Assembly: GCA_023715185.1 (NCBI GenBank)
Contig: JAMCAN010000001.1
Location: forward strand, 682,001 to 746,000
Direction of reading: 5' to 3'
Origin: Planococcus sp. MER TA 32b
Lineage (GTDB): Bacteria; Bacillota; Bacilli; Bacillales_A; Planococcaceae
DNA length: 64,000 nt
Each line of letters starts with the position of its first letter. Position 1 is the stretch's first letter. This document shows, one piece after another, positions 28,909-39,195 of this stretch. The translations under genes were made by a program, and so were the position numbers. The notes beneath the pieces were generated by a model, which was not told the origin of the DNA, did not search any database, and saw nothing but the letters and a program-made list of their open reading frames with translations.

Positions 28909-29766
28909 ATGGCATTGGTTTCAATGAAAGAAATGATGATAAAAGGTAAAGAAGAAGGATATGCAATCGGCCAGTTCAACTTGAACAACCTGGAATTCAC
29001 TCAAGCGATTCTTCAGGCTGCACAAGAAGAGAATTCTCCGGTCATTTGTGGGGTTTCAGAAGGAGCAGCCCGTTATATGGGTGGATTCACAACAGTTGTA
29101 AACATGGTGAAAGGCCTGATGCACGATTATAAGATCACAGTGCCAGTGGCAATTCATTTGGATCATGGTTCAAGCTTTGAAAAATGCAAGGAAGCAATCG
29201 ATGCTGGCTTCACCTCAGTCATGATCGACGCATCCCACCATCCTTTCGAAGAAAATATCGAGATAACGAAACAAGTTGTCGAGTATGCACATAAACATAA
29301 TGTATCTGTGGAAGCGGAACTTGGCACAGTCGGCGGGCAAGAAGACGATATCATCGCTGACGGCGTCATTTACGCAGATCCCCAGGAATGCAAACTATTG
29401 GTTGAGCAGACTGGAATTGACTGTTTGGCTCCTGCCCTTGGTTCGGTTCACGGGCCTTATAAAGGGGAGCCGAATCTCGGATTCAAGGAGATGGAAGAAA
29501 TTTCGCAGTTTTGCGATGTACCGCTTGTTCTTCACGGCGGCACTGGAATTCCGGTCAAAGATATCCAGCGTTCCGTATCGCTTGGAACAGCGAAGATCAA
29601 TGTTAATACAGAAAGCCAGATCGCTTCTGCGAAAGCGGTCCGCGAAGTCTTGGATAACGACAAAATTGTCTACGACCCGCGTAAATACATGGGGCCTGCA
29701 CGTGAAGCCATTAAAAACACAGTAATCGGCAAAATGCGTGAATTCGGAAGTTCAGGCAAAGCGTAA
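28909..29766 (+). CDS. fbaA: Class II fructose-bisphosphate aldolase
   Basis: Zinc-dependent aldolase of glycolysis and gluconeogenesis splitting fructose 1,6-bisphosphate, 285 residues. The metal and substrate motifs are HLDHGSS (about residue 83), [13 protein letters not shown] (about 134), [11 protein letters not shown] (about 178) and LHGGTGIP (about 207). The start follows GAGGAGG. A shortened C repeat and a terminator follow. Confidence 0.96.
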   Translation: MALVSMKEMMIKGKEEGYAIGQFNLNNLEFTQAILQAAQEENSPVICGVSEGAARYMGGFTTVVNMVKGLMHDYKITVPVAIHLDHGSSFEKCKEAIDAGFTSVMIDASHHPFEENIEITKQVVEYAHKHNVSVEAELGTVGGQEDDIIADGVIYADPQECKLLVEQTGIDCLAPALGSVHGPYKGEPNLGFKEMEEISQFCDVPLVLHGGTGIPVKDIQRSVSLGTAKINVNTESQIASAKAVREVLDNDKIVYDPRKYMGPAREAIKNTVIGKMREFGSSGKA

Positions 29767-29816
29767 TAAAGAGAAGCTTTTTTCAGTGGGGGCATCCCAC
29801 TGACCGTTAATACGGG
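29767..29816 (+). repeat. Shortened family C repeat copy C2
   Basis: TAAAGAGAAGC directly behind the fbaA stop, then a compact stem CAGTGGG/CCCACTG and the C-family end GACCGTTAATACGGGA. The middle of the element is missing. Confidence 0.6.
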
Positions 29817-29842
29817 AACAGACAAAATGCAAATAGATGGAA

Positions 29843-29879
29843 GAGAGAAGAAGCGAAAAAAAGTCGCCTTCTCTTTTTT
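29843..29879 (+). terminator. Intrinsic terminator of fbaA
   Basis: GAGAAGAAGCGA-AAAAAAG-TCGCCTTCTC followed by TTTTTT. Confidence 0.85.
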
Positions 29880-29903
29880 CCGTACTACAGGAGGAAATAA
29901 ATT

Positions 29904-30554
29904 ATGAAATTTTTCATTGATACTGCAAACTTTGACGAGATAAAAGAAGCACATTCATGGGGCATCCTATCGGGTGTCACGACTAACCCATCATTGGTGG
30001 CAAAAGAGAAAAACGTCTCTTTCCACGACCGCCTAAAAGAAATCGCTGAATTGGTTGATGGTTCGATCAGCGGCGAAGTCATTGCCCTTGATGCAGAAGG
30101 CATGATTAAAGAAGGCCGTGAACTGGCTGCACTTGCACCAAATATCACAGTGAAACTGCCAATGACTCCAGACGGTTTGAAAGCATGTGCCGTTCTTGCT
30201 GGCGAAGGCAAAAAAGTCAACGTTACATTGATCTTCAGCGCAAACCAGGCTTTGCTTGCGGCACGTGCTGGAGCAGCTTATGTATCACCTTTCCTGGGCC
30301 GTCTTGATGATATCGGCCATAACGGAATGGACCTGATTGCGACGATCGCAGAAATTTTCGCGATCCATGACATTGACTCTGAAATTATCGCGGCTTCAAT
30401 CCGCCACCCTCAACACGTGACGGAAGCAGCTTTGAACGGTGCACACATTGGTACTATGCCAATTAAAGTGATGGAGCAAATGTTCAAGCATCCACTGACG
30501 GACAAAGGAATCGAAGCATTTTTGGCTGACTGGGAAAAACGGACTGAAAAATAA
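29904..30554 (+). CDS. tal: Transaldolase (TalC/YwjH-type)
   Basis: Short bacterial transaldolase of 216 residues in the non-oxidative pentose phosphate pathway. The Schiff-base lysine is Lys84 in [27 protein letters not shown] opens the barrel, and ATIAEIF and [23 protein letters not shown] are conserved. Fructose-6-phosphate aldolase (FSA) is close in sequence, but the Bacillus orthologue in the same place is a transaldolase. AGGAGG precedes the ATG. The gap to murAB (124 bases) holds no clear terminator, so read-through is possible. Confidence 0.9.
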   Translation: MKFFIDTANFDEIKEAHSWGILSGVTTNPSLVAKEKNVSFHDRLKEIAELVDGSISGEVIALDAEGMIKEGRELAALAPNITVKLPMTPDGLKACAVLAGEGKKVNVTLIFSANQALLAARAGAAYVSPFLGRLDDIGHNGMDLIATIAEIFAIHDIDSEIIAASIRHPQHVTEAALNGAHIGTMPIKVMEQMFKHPLTDKGIEAFLADWEKRTEK

Positions 30555-30678
30555 TATAATTAGGAAACCGAGTCCGGAATGTGTAAGGCAAACTGGGCCA
30601 ATCGGACTTTCATGGCTATCGGAGGAGCGGCGGCAGCCGTTTGCGACAGCCTTGAAAGTAGGATAAAGGAGAATACTG

Positions 30679-31977
30679 ATGGACGTTTATAAAATTACAG
30701 GCGGAAAACGCCTGTCTGGGACGATAAAAGTCAATGGAGCAAAAAATAGCGCGGTGGCTTTGATCCCCGCATCGATTTTGGCGAATTCACCTGTTCAGAT
30801 TGAAGGTTTGCCTGGCATTTCTGATGTATGGACATTAAAGAATATTTTGGAAGAAATCGGTGGCGAAGTCAGTTTTGAAGATGGCACGATGAGCATCGAT
30901 CCGACAAACATGATCGACATGCCGCTGCCAAATGGCAATGTCAAAAAATTGCGGGCTTCCTACTATATGATGGGCGCAATGCTCGGACGTTTCAAACATG
31001 CGGCCATTGGTCTGCCTGGCGGCTGTTTCCTGGGACCCCGTCCTATCGATCAGCATATCAAAGGCTTCGAAGCACTGGGTGCCAAAGTGACGAATGAACA
31101 CGGTGCCATCTATCTTCGCGCGGATGAACTGCGCGGAGCGAAGATCTACCTGGATGTCGTATCGGTCGGCGCTACCATCAATATCATGCTGGCAGCCGTT
31201 TTGGCAAAAGGCCAGACGACGATTGAAAATGCGGCGAAAGAACCTGAAATCATCGATGTTGCGACGCTTTTGACCAATATGGGCGCGAAAATCAAAGGTG
31301 CGGGAACTAACGTTATCCGTATCGACGGTGTTGAAGAATTGCATGGCACAAACCACACAATCATTCCTGACCGCATCGAAGCGGGTACATTCATGATCCT
31401 TGCGGCTGCTGCCGGTGACGGCATCACGATCGATAACGTCATTCCATTCCATATGGAAGCATTGACAGCCAAACTGCGTGAGATGGGTGTCGAGGTGCAG
31501 GAAGGCGAAGAATCGATCCATATTCCGAAACCAGAGAAATTGCAGGCGATAGACGTCAAAACCCTGGTTTACCCTGGCTTTGCGACAGACCTTCAGCAGC
31601 CATTTTCAGTGCTGATGACGCAGGCGGAAGGTTCATCGATGATTACGGACACCATCTATTCCGCCAGATTCAAGCATATCGACGAATTGCGGCGGATGAA
31701 CGCCAGCGGAAGAGTCGAAGGCAGAGCGGCCATCATCACCGGTCCGACGCCGCTGACTTCTGCGACCGTTGTTGCTTCTGACCTGCGCGCCGGTGCAGCC
31801 TTGGTGATTGCCGGATTGCTTGCAGAGGGTGAAACAGAAATCCGTGAAATTTATCACATCGAACGCGGTTACGCCGAGATCATTGAAAAATTACGCGGAT
31901 TAGGTGCTGACATCCGGAGAGAAACAATCGACCCGGTAACAAGTTCGAGGTCAGACCTTAGCTCAGACGCGAATTAA
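30679..31977 (+). CDS. murAB: UDP-N-acetylglucosamine 1-carboxyvinyltransferase 2
   Basis: First committed enzyme of peptidoglycan synthesis, transferring enolpyruvate from PEP to UDP-GlcNAc; 432 residues. The fosfomycin-reactive Cys116 is in [17 protein letters not shown] second copy (murAA) lies at 55714-57012. This copy is assigned to the murAB/murZ branch by its place before glpX-rho and by FLGPRPID in place of AIGSRPIE. The ATG follows AAAGGAG. Confidence 0.93.
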   Translation: MDVYKITGGKRLSGTIKVNGAKNSAVALIPASILANSPVQIEGLPGISDVWTLKNILEEIGGEVSFEDGTMSIDPTNMIDMPLPNGNVKKLRASYYMMGAMLGRFKHAAIGLPGGCFLGPRPIDQHIKGFEALGAKVTNEHGAIYLRADELRGAKIYLDVVSVGATINIMLAAVLAKGQTTIENAAKEPEIIDVATLLTNMGAKIKGAGTNVIRIDGVEELHGTNHTIIPDRIEAGTFMILAAAAGDGITIDNVIPFHMEALTAKLREMGVEVQEGEESIHIPKPEKLQAIDVKTLVYPGFATDLQQPFSVLMTQAEGSSMITDTIYSARFKHIDELRRMNASGRVEGRAAIITGPTPLTSATVVASDLRAGAALVIAGLLAEGETEIREIYHIERGYAEIIEKLRGLGADIRRETIDPVTSSRSDLSSDAN

Positions 31978-32094
31978 CCCGGATTTGGCTTAACAATATA
32001 TGTTACAATCATAGGGACATATATTTAGTTTAGTTGTATTTAATAAGTTATTTATTCAACTATCAAAGTTAGCCGAACGGGAGGAACGAATAAT

Positions 32095-33060
32095 ATGGAA
32101 CGCAGTTTATCAATGGAATTAGTGCGTGTAACAGAGGCGGCAGCAATCGCTTCCGCGAAATGGATGGGCCGCGGCCTCAAAAACGAAGCGGACGATGCGG
32201 CAACGACTGCCATGCGGACAGTATTCGATACCATTCCCATGCAGGGAGTCGTCGTAATTGGCGAAGGCGAGATGGATGAAGCACCGATGCTTTATATCGG
32301 TGAAGAACTTGGGACTGGCAACGGTCCGGAAGTGGACGTTGCAGTCGATCCGCTTGAAGGAACGAATATTGTAGCGGCAGGCGGCTGGAATGCACTTGCC
32401 GTGTTGGCGATTGCCGACCGCGGCAATCTGCTCAACGCACCCGATATGTACATGGATAAAATTGCTGTCGGCCCTGAATCAGTGGGGAAAATTGATATCA
32501 ATGCCCCGATCATCGACAATCTTCGTGCTGTGGCAAAAGCCAAGAACAAGGATATCGAAGACGTGGTTGCGACAGTCCTGAACCGTGAACGCCACGCTGA
32601 AATCATCCAACAGATCCGTGATGCCGGTGCCCGCATCAAACTCATCAATGATGGGGATGTGGCTGGCGCCATCAACACAGCTTTTGATGAAACAGGCGTC
32701 GATATTCTATTCGGCTCAGGCGGAGCTCCGGAAGGCGTCATCGCTGCTGTGGGCTTGAAATGCCTTGGCGGTGAGCTTCAAGGAAGGCTTATGCCGCAAA
32801 ACGATGAAGAGAGAAAACGATGCATCGATATGGGCATCGATGTAGACAAGGTCCTTATGATGGACGACCTTGTAAAAGGTGACGACGCAATTTTTGCAGC
32901 TACCGGTGTCACTGATGGCGAATTATTGCGCGGAATCCAGTTAAAGGGCGGCTTTGCAGAAAGCCACACACTGGTCATGCGCGCGAAGTCAGGCACGGTA
33001 CGCTTTGTGGAAGGGCGCCACAGTCTGAAGAAAAAACCGAATCTTGTGATGAACGATTAA
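32095..33060 (+). CDS. glpX: Class II fructose-1,6-bisphosphatase
   Basis: Metal-dependent gluconeogenic phosphatase of 321 residues. The GlpX signatures are [17 protein letters not shown] (about residue 55), VDPLEGTN (about 84) and [17 protein letters not shown] (about 204). It follows murAB and precedes rho, as in B. subtilis. Bacillus also has an unrelated class III enzyme; none is seen in this window. GGGAGGA precedes the start. It ends with a short stem at 33076. Confidence 0.93.
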   Translation: MERSLSMELVRVTEAAAIASAKWMGRGLKNEADDAATTAMRTVFDTIPMQGVVVIGEGEMDEAPMLYIGEELGTGNGPEVDVAVDPLEGTNIVAAGGWNALAVLAIADRGNLLNAPDMYMDKIAVGPESVGKIDINAPIIDNLRAVAKAKNKDIEDVVATVLNRERHAEIIQQIRDAGARIKLINDGDVAGAINTAFDETGVDILFGSGGAPEGVIAAVGLKCLGGELQGRLMPQNDEERKRCIDMGIDVDKVLMMDDLVKGDDAIFAATGVTDGELLRGIQLKGGFAESHTLVMRAKSGTVRFVEGRHSLKKKPNLVMND

Positions 33061-33075
33061 TGAATGAACTTCAAA

Positions 33076-33108
33076 ATGGGTCCGGCTTAAAAGCCGGGCT
33101 CCTTCTTT
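33076..33108 (+). terminator. Probable terminator between glpX and rho
   Basis: GTCCGGCTT-AA-AAGCCGGGC followed by TCCTTCTTT, an interrupted U-tract. Confidence 0.6.
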
Positions 33109-33176
33109 AAAATCTTCCAATTGTTAACCTCAATTTATTTCCTAAAAAAATCAGAATAAGAGTGGTGTCCTCATAC

Positions 33177-34460
33177 ATGTCAACGATTACTATATCCGCA
33201 TTGGAAAATATGACCTTAAAGGAACTTTATAATTTAGCGAAAGAATACAAGCTCGTCAATTACAGCAAACTGACGAAAAAAGAGCTGATTTTTGCGATAC
33301 TGAAAACCCGGGCAGAACAGGAAGGCTTTTTCTTCATGGAAGGCGTTCTTGAAATCATTCAATCCGAAGGTTTTGGATTCCTGCGCCCGATCAATTATTC
33401 ACCGAGTTCACAGGACATCTATATCTCAGCGTCGCAAATCCGTCGTTTTGACTTGCGTAATGGGGACAAGGTTTCAGGCAAAGTTCGTCCGCCAAAAGAA
33501 AATGAACGTTATTTTGGCCTGCTTCAGGTAGAAGCGGTAAACGGGGAAGATCCTGAAGTTGCAAAAGAGCGGGTCCATTTCCCCGGATTGACGCCATTGT
33601 ATCCGGACCGCCATATTCGTCTGGAAACAAGCCACGATCATTTATCGACCCGCATCATGGATTTGGTGTCACCCGTCGGATTTGGTCAGCGCGGTTTGAT
33701 CGTTGCACCGCCGAAAGCGGGCAAGACGATGTTGTTGAAGGAAATCGCAAATTCCATCACTACCAATCATCCGGAAGCTGAACTGATTGTGCTGCTCATC
33801 GATGAGCGCCCTGAAGAAGTTACAGACATCGAGCGTTCAGTAAATGCGGATGTGGTGTCTTCGACTTTTGATGAAATTCCGGAAAACCATGTGAAAGTTG
33901 CTGAATTGGTTCTGGAACGTGCTATGCGCCTTGTTGAACATAAACGTGATGTCGTCATTTTGATGGATTCTATCACGCGTCTTGCACGTGCCTATAACCT
34001 CGTAATCCCGCCGAGTGGACGGACACTTTCAGGAGGGATCGACCCAGCGGCTTTCCATCGTCCGAAAAGATTTTTCGGCGCTGCCCGCAATATTGAAGAA
34101 GGCGGCAGCTTGACGATATTGGCGACAGCATTAGTGGAAACCGGTTCACGGATGGATGAAGTAATTTATGAAGAGTTCAAAGGGACCGGCAATATGGAGC
34201 TTCATCTTGACAGAAGCCTGGCTGAGCGCCGCATATTCCCGGCACTCGACATTCGCCGTTCGGGAACACGCAAGGAAGAATTGTTGATTGGCAAAGAAGA
34301 ACTTGATAAACTATGGAAAATCCGTAAAACATTCTCGGATACCCACGATTTTGCGGAACGTTTCCTGAAAAAATTAAACCAGACACAAACAAACGAAGAC
34401 TTTTTCGCGCAACTGACCACAGAAATGAAAGCTCATCGTGCATCAAAAAAGACGATTTAA
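33177..34460 (+). CDS. rho: Transcription termination factor Rho
   Basis: Hexameric RNA-dependent ATPase helicase, 427 residues, the same length as B. subtilis Rho. The N-terminal Rho-N helices ([13 protein letters not shown]) lead to the RNA-binding cold-shock domain with GFGFLRP and RRFDLRNGD. The RecA-like motor has Walker [19 protein letters not shown] and [15 protein letters not shown], and the Q/R-loop region is in [14 protein letters not shown]. The ATG at 33177 is chosen (AGAGTGGTG lies nine bases before it); an in-frame GTG at 33162 overlaps that site. Confidence 0.95.
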   Translation: MSTITISALENMTLKELYNLAKEYKLVNYSKLTKKELIFAILKTRAEQEGFFFMEGVLEIIQSEGFGFLRPINYSPSSQDIYISASQIRRFDLRNGDKVSGKVRPPKENERYFGLLQVEAVNGEDPEVAKERVHFPGLTPLYPDRHIRLETSHDHLSTRIMDLVSPVGFGQRGLIVAPPKAGKTMLLKEIANSITTNHPEAELIVLLIDERPEEVTDIERSVNADVVSSTFDEIPENHVKVAELVLERAMRLVEHKRDVVILMDSITRLARAYNLVIPPSGRTLSGGIDPAAFHRPKRFFGAARNIEEGGSLTILATALVETGSRMDEVIYEEFKGTGNMELHLDRSLAERRIFPALDIRRSGTRKEELLIGKEELDKLWKIRKTFSDTHDFAERFLKKLNQTQTNEDFFAQLTTEMKAHRASKKTI

Positions 34461-34516
34461 TTTCTTGCAATAGACGTCAAATCTTGTTAAGATAGTATCA
34501 ATGAGTCAAAAGCAAA

Positions 34517-34558
34517 GCTATTGCATATACGGCCTAAAGAGCCGTGTAAGGCAATAGT
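34517..34558 (+). promoter_or_regulatory. Candidate ribosomal-protein L31 leader hairpin
   Basis: Two-part stem GCTATTGC/GCAATAG and TACGGC/GCCGTG with an asymmetric bulge, about 50 bases before the rpmE start and without a U-tract. Autoregulatory L31 leader motifs have been proposed for Firmicutes; whether this is one needs a covariance-model search. Confidence 0.45.
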
Positions 34559-34610
34559 AAAATAGATTAAACTCTGTTCCGGATGGTTCAGGGCGAGAGG
34601 AGAAAAACAC

Positions 34611-34835
34611 ATGAAAACAGGAATTCACCCAGAATACAAACAAGCTACAGTAACTTGCTCTTGCGGTAACTCTTTCACTACAGGATCTGTAAAAGAAGAT
34701 ATTAACGTAGAGCTTTGCTCGGAATGTCATCCATTCTACACTGGACGTCAAAAATTCGCAGCAGCTGATGGCCGCGTTGACCGTTTCAACAAAAAATACG
34801 GTCTTAAAGAAGAAAACCCGAACTCTGAAGAGTAA
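34611..34835 (+). CDS. rpmE: 50S ribosomal protein L31
   Basis: Ribosomal protein of 74 residues, zinc-binding (C+) form: Cys16, Cys18, Cys36 and Cys39 in TCSCGN and [28 protein letters not shown] is the family core. Zinc-free L31 paralogues replace it under zinc starvation in many bacteria; none is in this window. AGAGGAG precedes the ATG, and a strong terminator follows. Confidence 0.96.
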   Translation: MKTGIHPEYKQATVTCSCGNSFTTGSVKEDINVELCSECHPFYTGRQKFAAADGRVDRFNKKYGLKEENPNSEE

Positions 34836-34849
34836 GAGTGTAAAAAAAT

Positions 34850-34889
34850 ACCTGCCTTGCGCGAAATCGCCGGGCAGGATTTTTTTTGC
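34850..34889 (+). terminator. Intrinsic terminator of rpmE
   Basis: CCTGCC-TTGCGCGAAATCGCC-GGGCAGG followed by ATTTTTTTT. Confidence 0.85.
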
Positions 34890-35091
34890 TTTTTTATCGA
34901 TGAATCCATATACATAATTACAAGAAAATGCGGTAATGCATGCCGAAATTAGGTATTATTAATACTATATAAATCATCATGAGTAATTACGTTGATTTGT
35001 CGTTTTGTCTAAATAGAAGCTTATAACAAAGTGATATCTGATTTAAAGCTTTCGTTAGTTCCTAACTTACCGGTGCTGAGAAAGATGACTA

Positions 35092-35224
35092 GATATGGAG
35101 CAAAACAGTGAAGACTCCCAGGCGACCTAGCGAAGTGCTGAGATCCACTCGGGCGAAGGGCAACAAGCCCGAGTTAGCTTAGCGCAAGCCACCAGGAAAG
35201 CGAAGCTGTTTTGCGTAATATCGG
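35092..35224 (+). repeat. Family A repeat copy A3 (type-2 cargo), upstream of tdk
   Basis: Left arm GATATGGAGCAAAACAGTG (35092), right arm GCTGTTTTGCGTAATATCGG (35205-35224). The cargo has stems GCTGAG/CTTAGC and CTCGGG/CCCGAG. The CGCTTCGGCG head is missing. Confidence 0.78.
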
Positions 35225-35276
35225 TTTTATAAAAATATAAAGGTAACTAACCAAGTGTTTGAAAGGGGTCCCTTAA

Positions 35277-35870
35277 ATGTATGTAATGAAACAAACAGGC
35301 TGGGTCGAACTGATTTGCGGAAGCATGTTTTCCGGCAAATCGGAAGAATTGATCCGCCGTGTAAAACGGTCGCAATTCGCCAAACAGAAAATCGCAGTAT
35401 TCAAACCGAAAATCGACGATCGCTACAGTGAAGAAGCGGTCGTATCCCATAACGGCACGACAGTGATTGCGCTGCCGATCTCGCATTCCGAAGAAATGTG
35501 GGAATACATTACAGATGAATTCGATGTAATCGCGATCGACGAAGCACAATTTTTCGACGACGGCATCATCGAGAACGTCCAAAAACTTGCCAACCACGGC
35601 TTCCGCGTCATTGTAGCCGGATTGGACCAGGATTTCAGAGGGCTGCCATTCGGCCCAATGCCGTCATTGCTGGCGATTGCTGAACAAGTTACCAAATTGC
35701 AGGCAGTCTGCACAGTTTGCGGTTCTCCCGCAAGCCGCACACAGCGCCTGATTGACGGTAAACCGGCGGGGTCTGACGATCCGACTATCCTGGTTGGCGC
35801 ATCAGAAGCATACGAACCAAGATGCCGCCACCACCACGAAGTGCCATCAGGCGTTACTGTTTCAGAATGA
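35277..35870 (+). CDS. tdk: Thymidine kinase
   Basis: Type II (zinc-containing) thymidine kinase of the pyrimidine salvage pathway, 197 residues. The P-loop is [10 protein letters not shown] (about residue 15), the Walker B-like DEAQFFDD follows, and the lasso zinc site has CTVCG and RCRHHH. The start MYVMKQTGW at 35277 matches the Bacillus orthologue and has AAAGGGG eight bases upstream. It is bracketed by inverted family A repeats (A3 upstream, A4 downstream). Confidence 0.94.
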   Translation: MYVMKQTGWVELICGSMFSGKSEELIRRVKRSQFAKQKIAVFKPKIDDRYSEEAVVSHNGTTVIALPISHSEEMWEYITDEFDVIAIDEAQFFDDGIIENVQKLANHGFRVIVAGLDQDFRGLPFGPMPSLLAIAEQVTKLQAVCTVCGSPASRTQRLIDGKPAGSDDPTILVGASEAYEPRCRHHHEVPSGVTVSE

Positions 35871-35919
35871 AAATGGTATCGTATATAATATAAGTAAGTT
35901 GAAAACATGTTTATAATAG

Positions 35920-36087
35920 CCGATATTCCGCAAAACAGCTTCGAAGACATTAGCCGACGCGTGCGAGGCTATGTCTTTGCGACGAAGCTAGCGTAGCGAT
36001 GCAGGAGCAAGATTATTTACCACTGCACCCTGGGAGTCTTCGCTGTTTTGCTCCATATCTCTAGAGATTTATCTAGCGCCGAAGCGG
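35920..36087 (-). repeat. Family A repeat copy A4, inverted, downstream of tdk (carries module M5)
   Basis: Read on the minus strand: head CCGCTTCGGCGC (36077-36088), left arm GATATGGAGCAAAACAGCG (36041-36060), right arm GCTGTTTTGCGGAATATCGG (35920-35939). Module M5 reads on the plus strand at 35945-36008, with stem AGACAT-T-AGCC/GGCTATGTCT and tail TTTGCGACGAAGC. Confidence 0.8.
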
Positions 36088-36164
36088 TATTTGAGTATTT
36101 TAATATTTTATCTTATATATATAGAAGCAATTTAAAATAGTAACAGGAAATTGAGGTGACGGCG

Positions 36165-37238
36165 ATGTTTGATCGCTTGCAAGCTGTTGAAGATCGATAC
36201 GACCGTTTGAATGAATTATTAAGTGACCCCGAAATTGTCAGCGACACCAATAAACTGCGCGAGTATTCCAAGGAACAATCTGATTTGCAGGAAACAGTTG
36301 AAGCTTACCGCGAATACAAAGACCTGAATGCGCAATTGGCTGACGCCAAAGCGATGTTCGATGACAAGATGGATGCTGACATGCGGGAAATGGTCAAAGA
36401 AGAAGTAAACGAATTGGAAGAAAAAGTGGAAGCCATTGAAGAGCGTCTCCATATTTTATTGATACCGAAAGACCCGAACGACGATAAAAACGTTATTATG
36501 GAAGTCCGCGGAGCAGCGGGTGGAGACGAAGCCGCGCTGTTTGCAGGCGACCTTTACCGCATGTACAGCCGCTTTGCCGAATCGAAAGGCTGGAAAGTGA
36601 CGATCATGGATTCGTCTGCTACCGGACTTGGCGGTTTCAAGGAAATCGTGTTTATGATTTCCGGAAAAGGCGCTTATTCCAAGATGAAATTCGAAAACGG
36701 CGCTCACCGCGTGCAGCGTGTTCCGGAAACGGAATCAGGCGGACGCATCCATACTTCGACGGCGACAGTAGCCTGTCTGCCGGAAGTGGAAGAAGTGGAA
36801 GTCGAAATCCATGACAATGATATCCGAGTGGATACCTATGCGTCTTCAGGTGCCGGCGGACAATCGGTCAACACGACGATGTCAGCGGTGCGCCTGACGC
36901 ACATTCCGACGAATACGGTCGTAACGTGCCAGGACGAAAAATCACAGATCAAGAACAAAGCGAGTGCCATGAAAGTCCTGCGCGCGCGTGTTTACGATAA
37001 ATTCCAGCAGGAAGCGCAGGCTGAATATGACGCTGTGCGTAAATCCGCTGTTGGAACCGGCGACCGTTCTGAACGGATCCGCACGTATAATTATCCGCAG
37101 AACCGTGTAACTGATCATCGCATCGGTTTGACAATCCAGAAACTCGACCAGATTCTTCAAGGGAAAATGGACGAATTGATCGATGCATTGATCGTTGAAG
37201 AGCAGTCTGCAAGAATGGAAAGCCTGAACAATGCATAA
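36165..37238 (+). CDS. prfA: Peptide chain release factor 1
   Basis: Recognises UAA and UAG on the ribosome and triggers peptide release; 357 residues. The GGQ catalytic loop is in [12 protein letters not shown] (about residue 226), the target of the methyltransferase encoded next. The N-terminal helical domain is [17 protein letters not shown]. The ATG at 36165 is preferred to the GTG nine bases upstream because that GTG is part of the ribosome-binding site GAGGTGA. It overlaps prmC by eight bases. Confidence 0.95.
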   Translation: MFDRLQAVEDRYDRLNELLSDPEIVSDTNKLREYSKEQSDLQETVEAYREYKDLNAQLADAKAMFDDKMDADMREMVKEEVNELEEKVEAIEERLHILLIPKDPNDDKNVIMEVRGAAGGDEAALFAGDLYRMYSRFAESKGWKVTIMDSSATGLGGFKEIVFMISGKGAYSKMKFENGAHRVQRVPETESGGRIHTSTATVACLPEVEEVEVEIHDNDIRVDTYASSGAGGQSVNTTMSAVRLTHIPTNTVVTCQDEKSQIKNKASAMKVLRARVYDKFQQEAQAEYDAVRKSAVGTGDRSERIRTYNYPQNRVTDHRIGLTIQKLDQILQGKMDELIDALIVEEQSARMESLNNA

Positions 37239-38088
37239 ACCGCATAAAATTTTTGAGGCCCTTAACCGGGCTTCTTCTTATTTACTGGATAATGGGCGGG
37301 AAGAAGCGGCCGCCAGGATCTTGCTGCAGCATACACTTGGGCTTAGCCAGGCGGGCCTTCTGGCTTCAATGCGCGATGACCTGAATGGCGCCAGTTTTGA
37401 AGAATACTGGAGACTGGTTGAACAGCATGCCAAAGGGACGCCTGTCCAGCATCTGACCGGGCATGAAATATTCTATGGACGGAAGTTTTCTGTGAATCCC
37501 GATGTGCTGATTCCCCGGCCAGAAACGGAAGAACTGGTCGAAGAAGCTTTGGCGTTGATCCAGCGGCATATCCCGGGTCCATCCCCGTCAATTGCCGATA
37601 TTGGAACAGGCAGCGGGATCATTGCCATTACAATGAAACTGGAAATGTCTTCTTCGAAAGTCACGGCGACTGATATTTCACAAAAAGCTCTGGAGACTGC
37701 TCAGATAAATGCGGGGGAGCTTAAGGCTGAAATCGATTTTAAGCTGGGGGATTTATTGGATCCGCTAAAAGGGCAGAAATGGGATGTCATCCTGTCGAAC
37801 CCTCCGTATATCGCTTATGCTGAAGCGGATGCGATGTCCGACAGCGTAAAGGATTTTGAACCGCACTCGGCTTTATTCGCGGAGCAGGAAGGTCTTGCTC
37901 TATACCGTAAAATGATGGAAGATCTGCCTGACAGAATGAATAAACCGGGGATTATCGGACTTGAAATCGGACATTTACAGGGAGAAGCTGTGGAAAAGAT
38001 GCTGAAAGAGGCTTTTCCACAGGCGAAAGTTTACTGCAAAAAAGATATCAACAAAAATGACCGGATGGTTTTCTGCATTATTGCCTGA
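37231..38088 (+). CDS. prmC: Peptide chain release factor N5-glutamine methyltransferase
   Basis: AdoMet-dependent enzyme of 285 residues that methylates the GGQ glutamine of release factors. The AdoMet motif is [12 protein letters not shown] (about residue 117) and the catalytic NPPY motif is LSNPPYIAY (about 188). It starts inside the end of prfA, its substrate gene. In B. subtilis spoIIR stands shortly downstream; it is absent here. Confidence 0.93.
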   Translation: MHKPHKIFEALNRASSYLLDNGREEAAARILLQHTLGLSQAGLLASMRDDLNGASFEEYWRLVEQHAKGTPVQHLTGHEIFYGRKFSVNPDVLIPRPETEELVEEALALIQRHIPGPSPSIADIGTGSGIIAITMKLEMSSSKVTATDISQKALETAQINAGELKAEIDFKLGDLLDPLKGQKWDVILSNPPYIAYAEADAMSDSVKDFEPHSALFAEQEGLALYRKMMEDLPDRMNKPGIIGLEIGHLQGEAVEKMLKEAFPQAKVYCKKDINKNDRMVFCIIA

Positions 38089-38094
38089 CTTGTG

Positions 38095-38137
38095 CACAAA
38101 TTGGATATAATGATGATACAGTTACACACAATTTGTG
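38095..38137 (+). promoter_or_regulatory. Inverted repeat around a TATAAT box upstream of ywlC
   Basis: CACAAATTG (38095-38103) and CAATTTGTG (38129-38137) enclose TATAAT (38106-38111). It is operator-like; the regulator is unknown, and no convincing -35 was found. Confidence 0.35.
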
Positions 38138-38177
38138 GATAGAACCGCAGAAACCTGAGGAAATGGGAGTTGCTGAA

Positions 38178-39170
38178 ATGAGTACAGAAGTAATTCTTGT
38201 GGATAAAAATGTGAATAAAGAAGAAACTTATGCACAAGCTGTGGATATAATCCGTCAGGGAGGCGTCGTGGCGTTCCCGACCGAGACTGTTTACGGTCTT
38301 GGGGCAGATGCCACCAACGCCGAGGCGGTAGGGAAAATATTCGAGGCAAAAGGGCGGCCGGCTGACAACCCGCTGATTGTACATGTAGATTCAAAAGAAA
38401 CGGCTGTTACGTATGTGGATGAAGTTTCAGAAAAGGCTTTGAAATTGATGGCTGCGTTCTGGCCGGGAGCTTTGACGCTTATCATGAAATCAAAGCCGCA
38501 TATTTTTGCGCAGAATGTGACTGCTGGTCTTGATACAGTAGGAATCCGTGTGCCGAATCATCCTGTGGCGCTGAATCTTTTGAAACGGCTGCAATTGCCG
38601 GTTGCAGCGCCGAGCGCCAATACCAGCGGCAAACCGAGCCCGACGCTTGCTGAACATGTCTATCATGATATGGAGGACAAGATACCGTTGATCCTTGACG
38701 GGGGACAGACAAAAATCGGCATCGAATCGACCGTGCTGGACATGACCAGCGAGCCGCCAGTGATCCTTCGTCCGGGCAATGTGACGAAAGAACAGATTGA
38801 AAGTGTCATAGGCACCATCAGATTATCCGCTGAACTTCATGGCAGCGCACCGAAATCTCCCGGCATGAAATATACGCATTATGCGCCGGATGCACCGGTT
38901 TATCTGATAGAAGATGACAGCAAGATGATTCATAAAGCAATCGAACATGTACAGGGCAAAGGAAAGAAAATCGCTGTTCTCAGCAGCACTGAATATCCGG
39001 AAGCGGATTTTTATTTTCCATTGAGCCCGGAGACTTTATACAGCAGTTTGCGTAAATGCGATATGACCGATGCGGATTTGATCCTGGCTGGCGTGCCGGC
39101 CGAACGTGATGACAATGACGTTATGATGAACCGCCTGGAAAAAGCGGCAGACCATAAATGGTTCAGTTAA
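38178..39170 (+). CDS. ywlC: L-threonylcarbamoyladenylate synthase (Sua5/YwlC type)
   Basis: Makes threonylcarbamoyl-AMP for the t6A37 tRNA modification; 330 residues. The N-terminal YrdC domain has VVAFPTETVYGLGADA (about residue 28), AKGRPADNPLIVH and AAPSANTSGKPSPT. The C-terminal Sua5 domain starts at about 215 (SPGMKYTHYAPDAPVYLI). The ATG at 38178 has GGGAG upstream; earlier in-frame starts at 38133 and 38163 are possible but have poorer sites. Confidence 0.92.
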   Translation: MSTEVILVDKNVNKEETYAQAVDIIRQGGVVAFPTETVYGLGADATNAEAVGKIFEAKGRPADNPLIVHVDSKETAVTYVDEVSEKALKLMAAFWPGALTLIMKSKPHIFAQNVTAGLDTVGIRVPNHPVALNLLKRLQLPVAAPSANTSGKPSPTLAEHVYHDMEDKIPLILDGGQTKIGIESTVLDMTSEPPVILRPGNVTKEQIESVIGTIRLSAELHGSAPKSPGMKYTHYAPDAPVYLIEDDSKMIHKAIEHVQGKGKKIAVLSSTEYPEADFYFPLSPETLYSSLRKCDMTDADLILAGVPAERDDNDVMMNRLEKAADHKWFS

Positions 39171-39195
39171 GAATTCTTGTAAAGCAGGTGACAGC

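Noticed and set aside
35092-36087. Composite transposon around tdk
   Set aside because: The inverted A repeats fit the shape, but no transposase gene and no target duplication were found and tdk is in its normal place; kept only as an observation.
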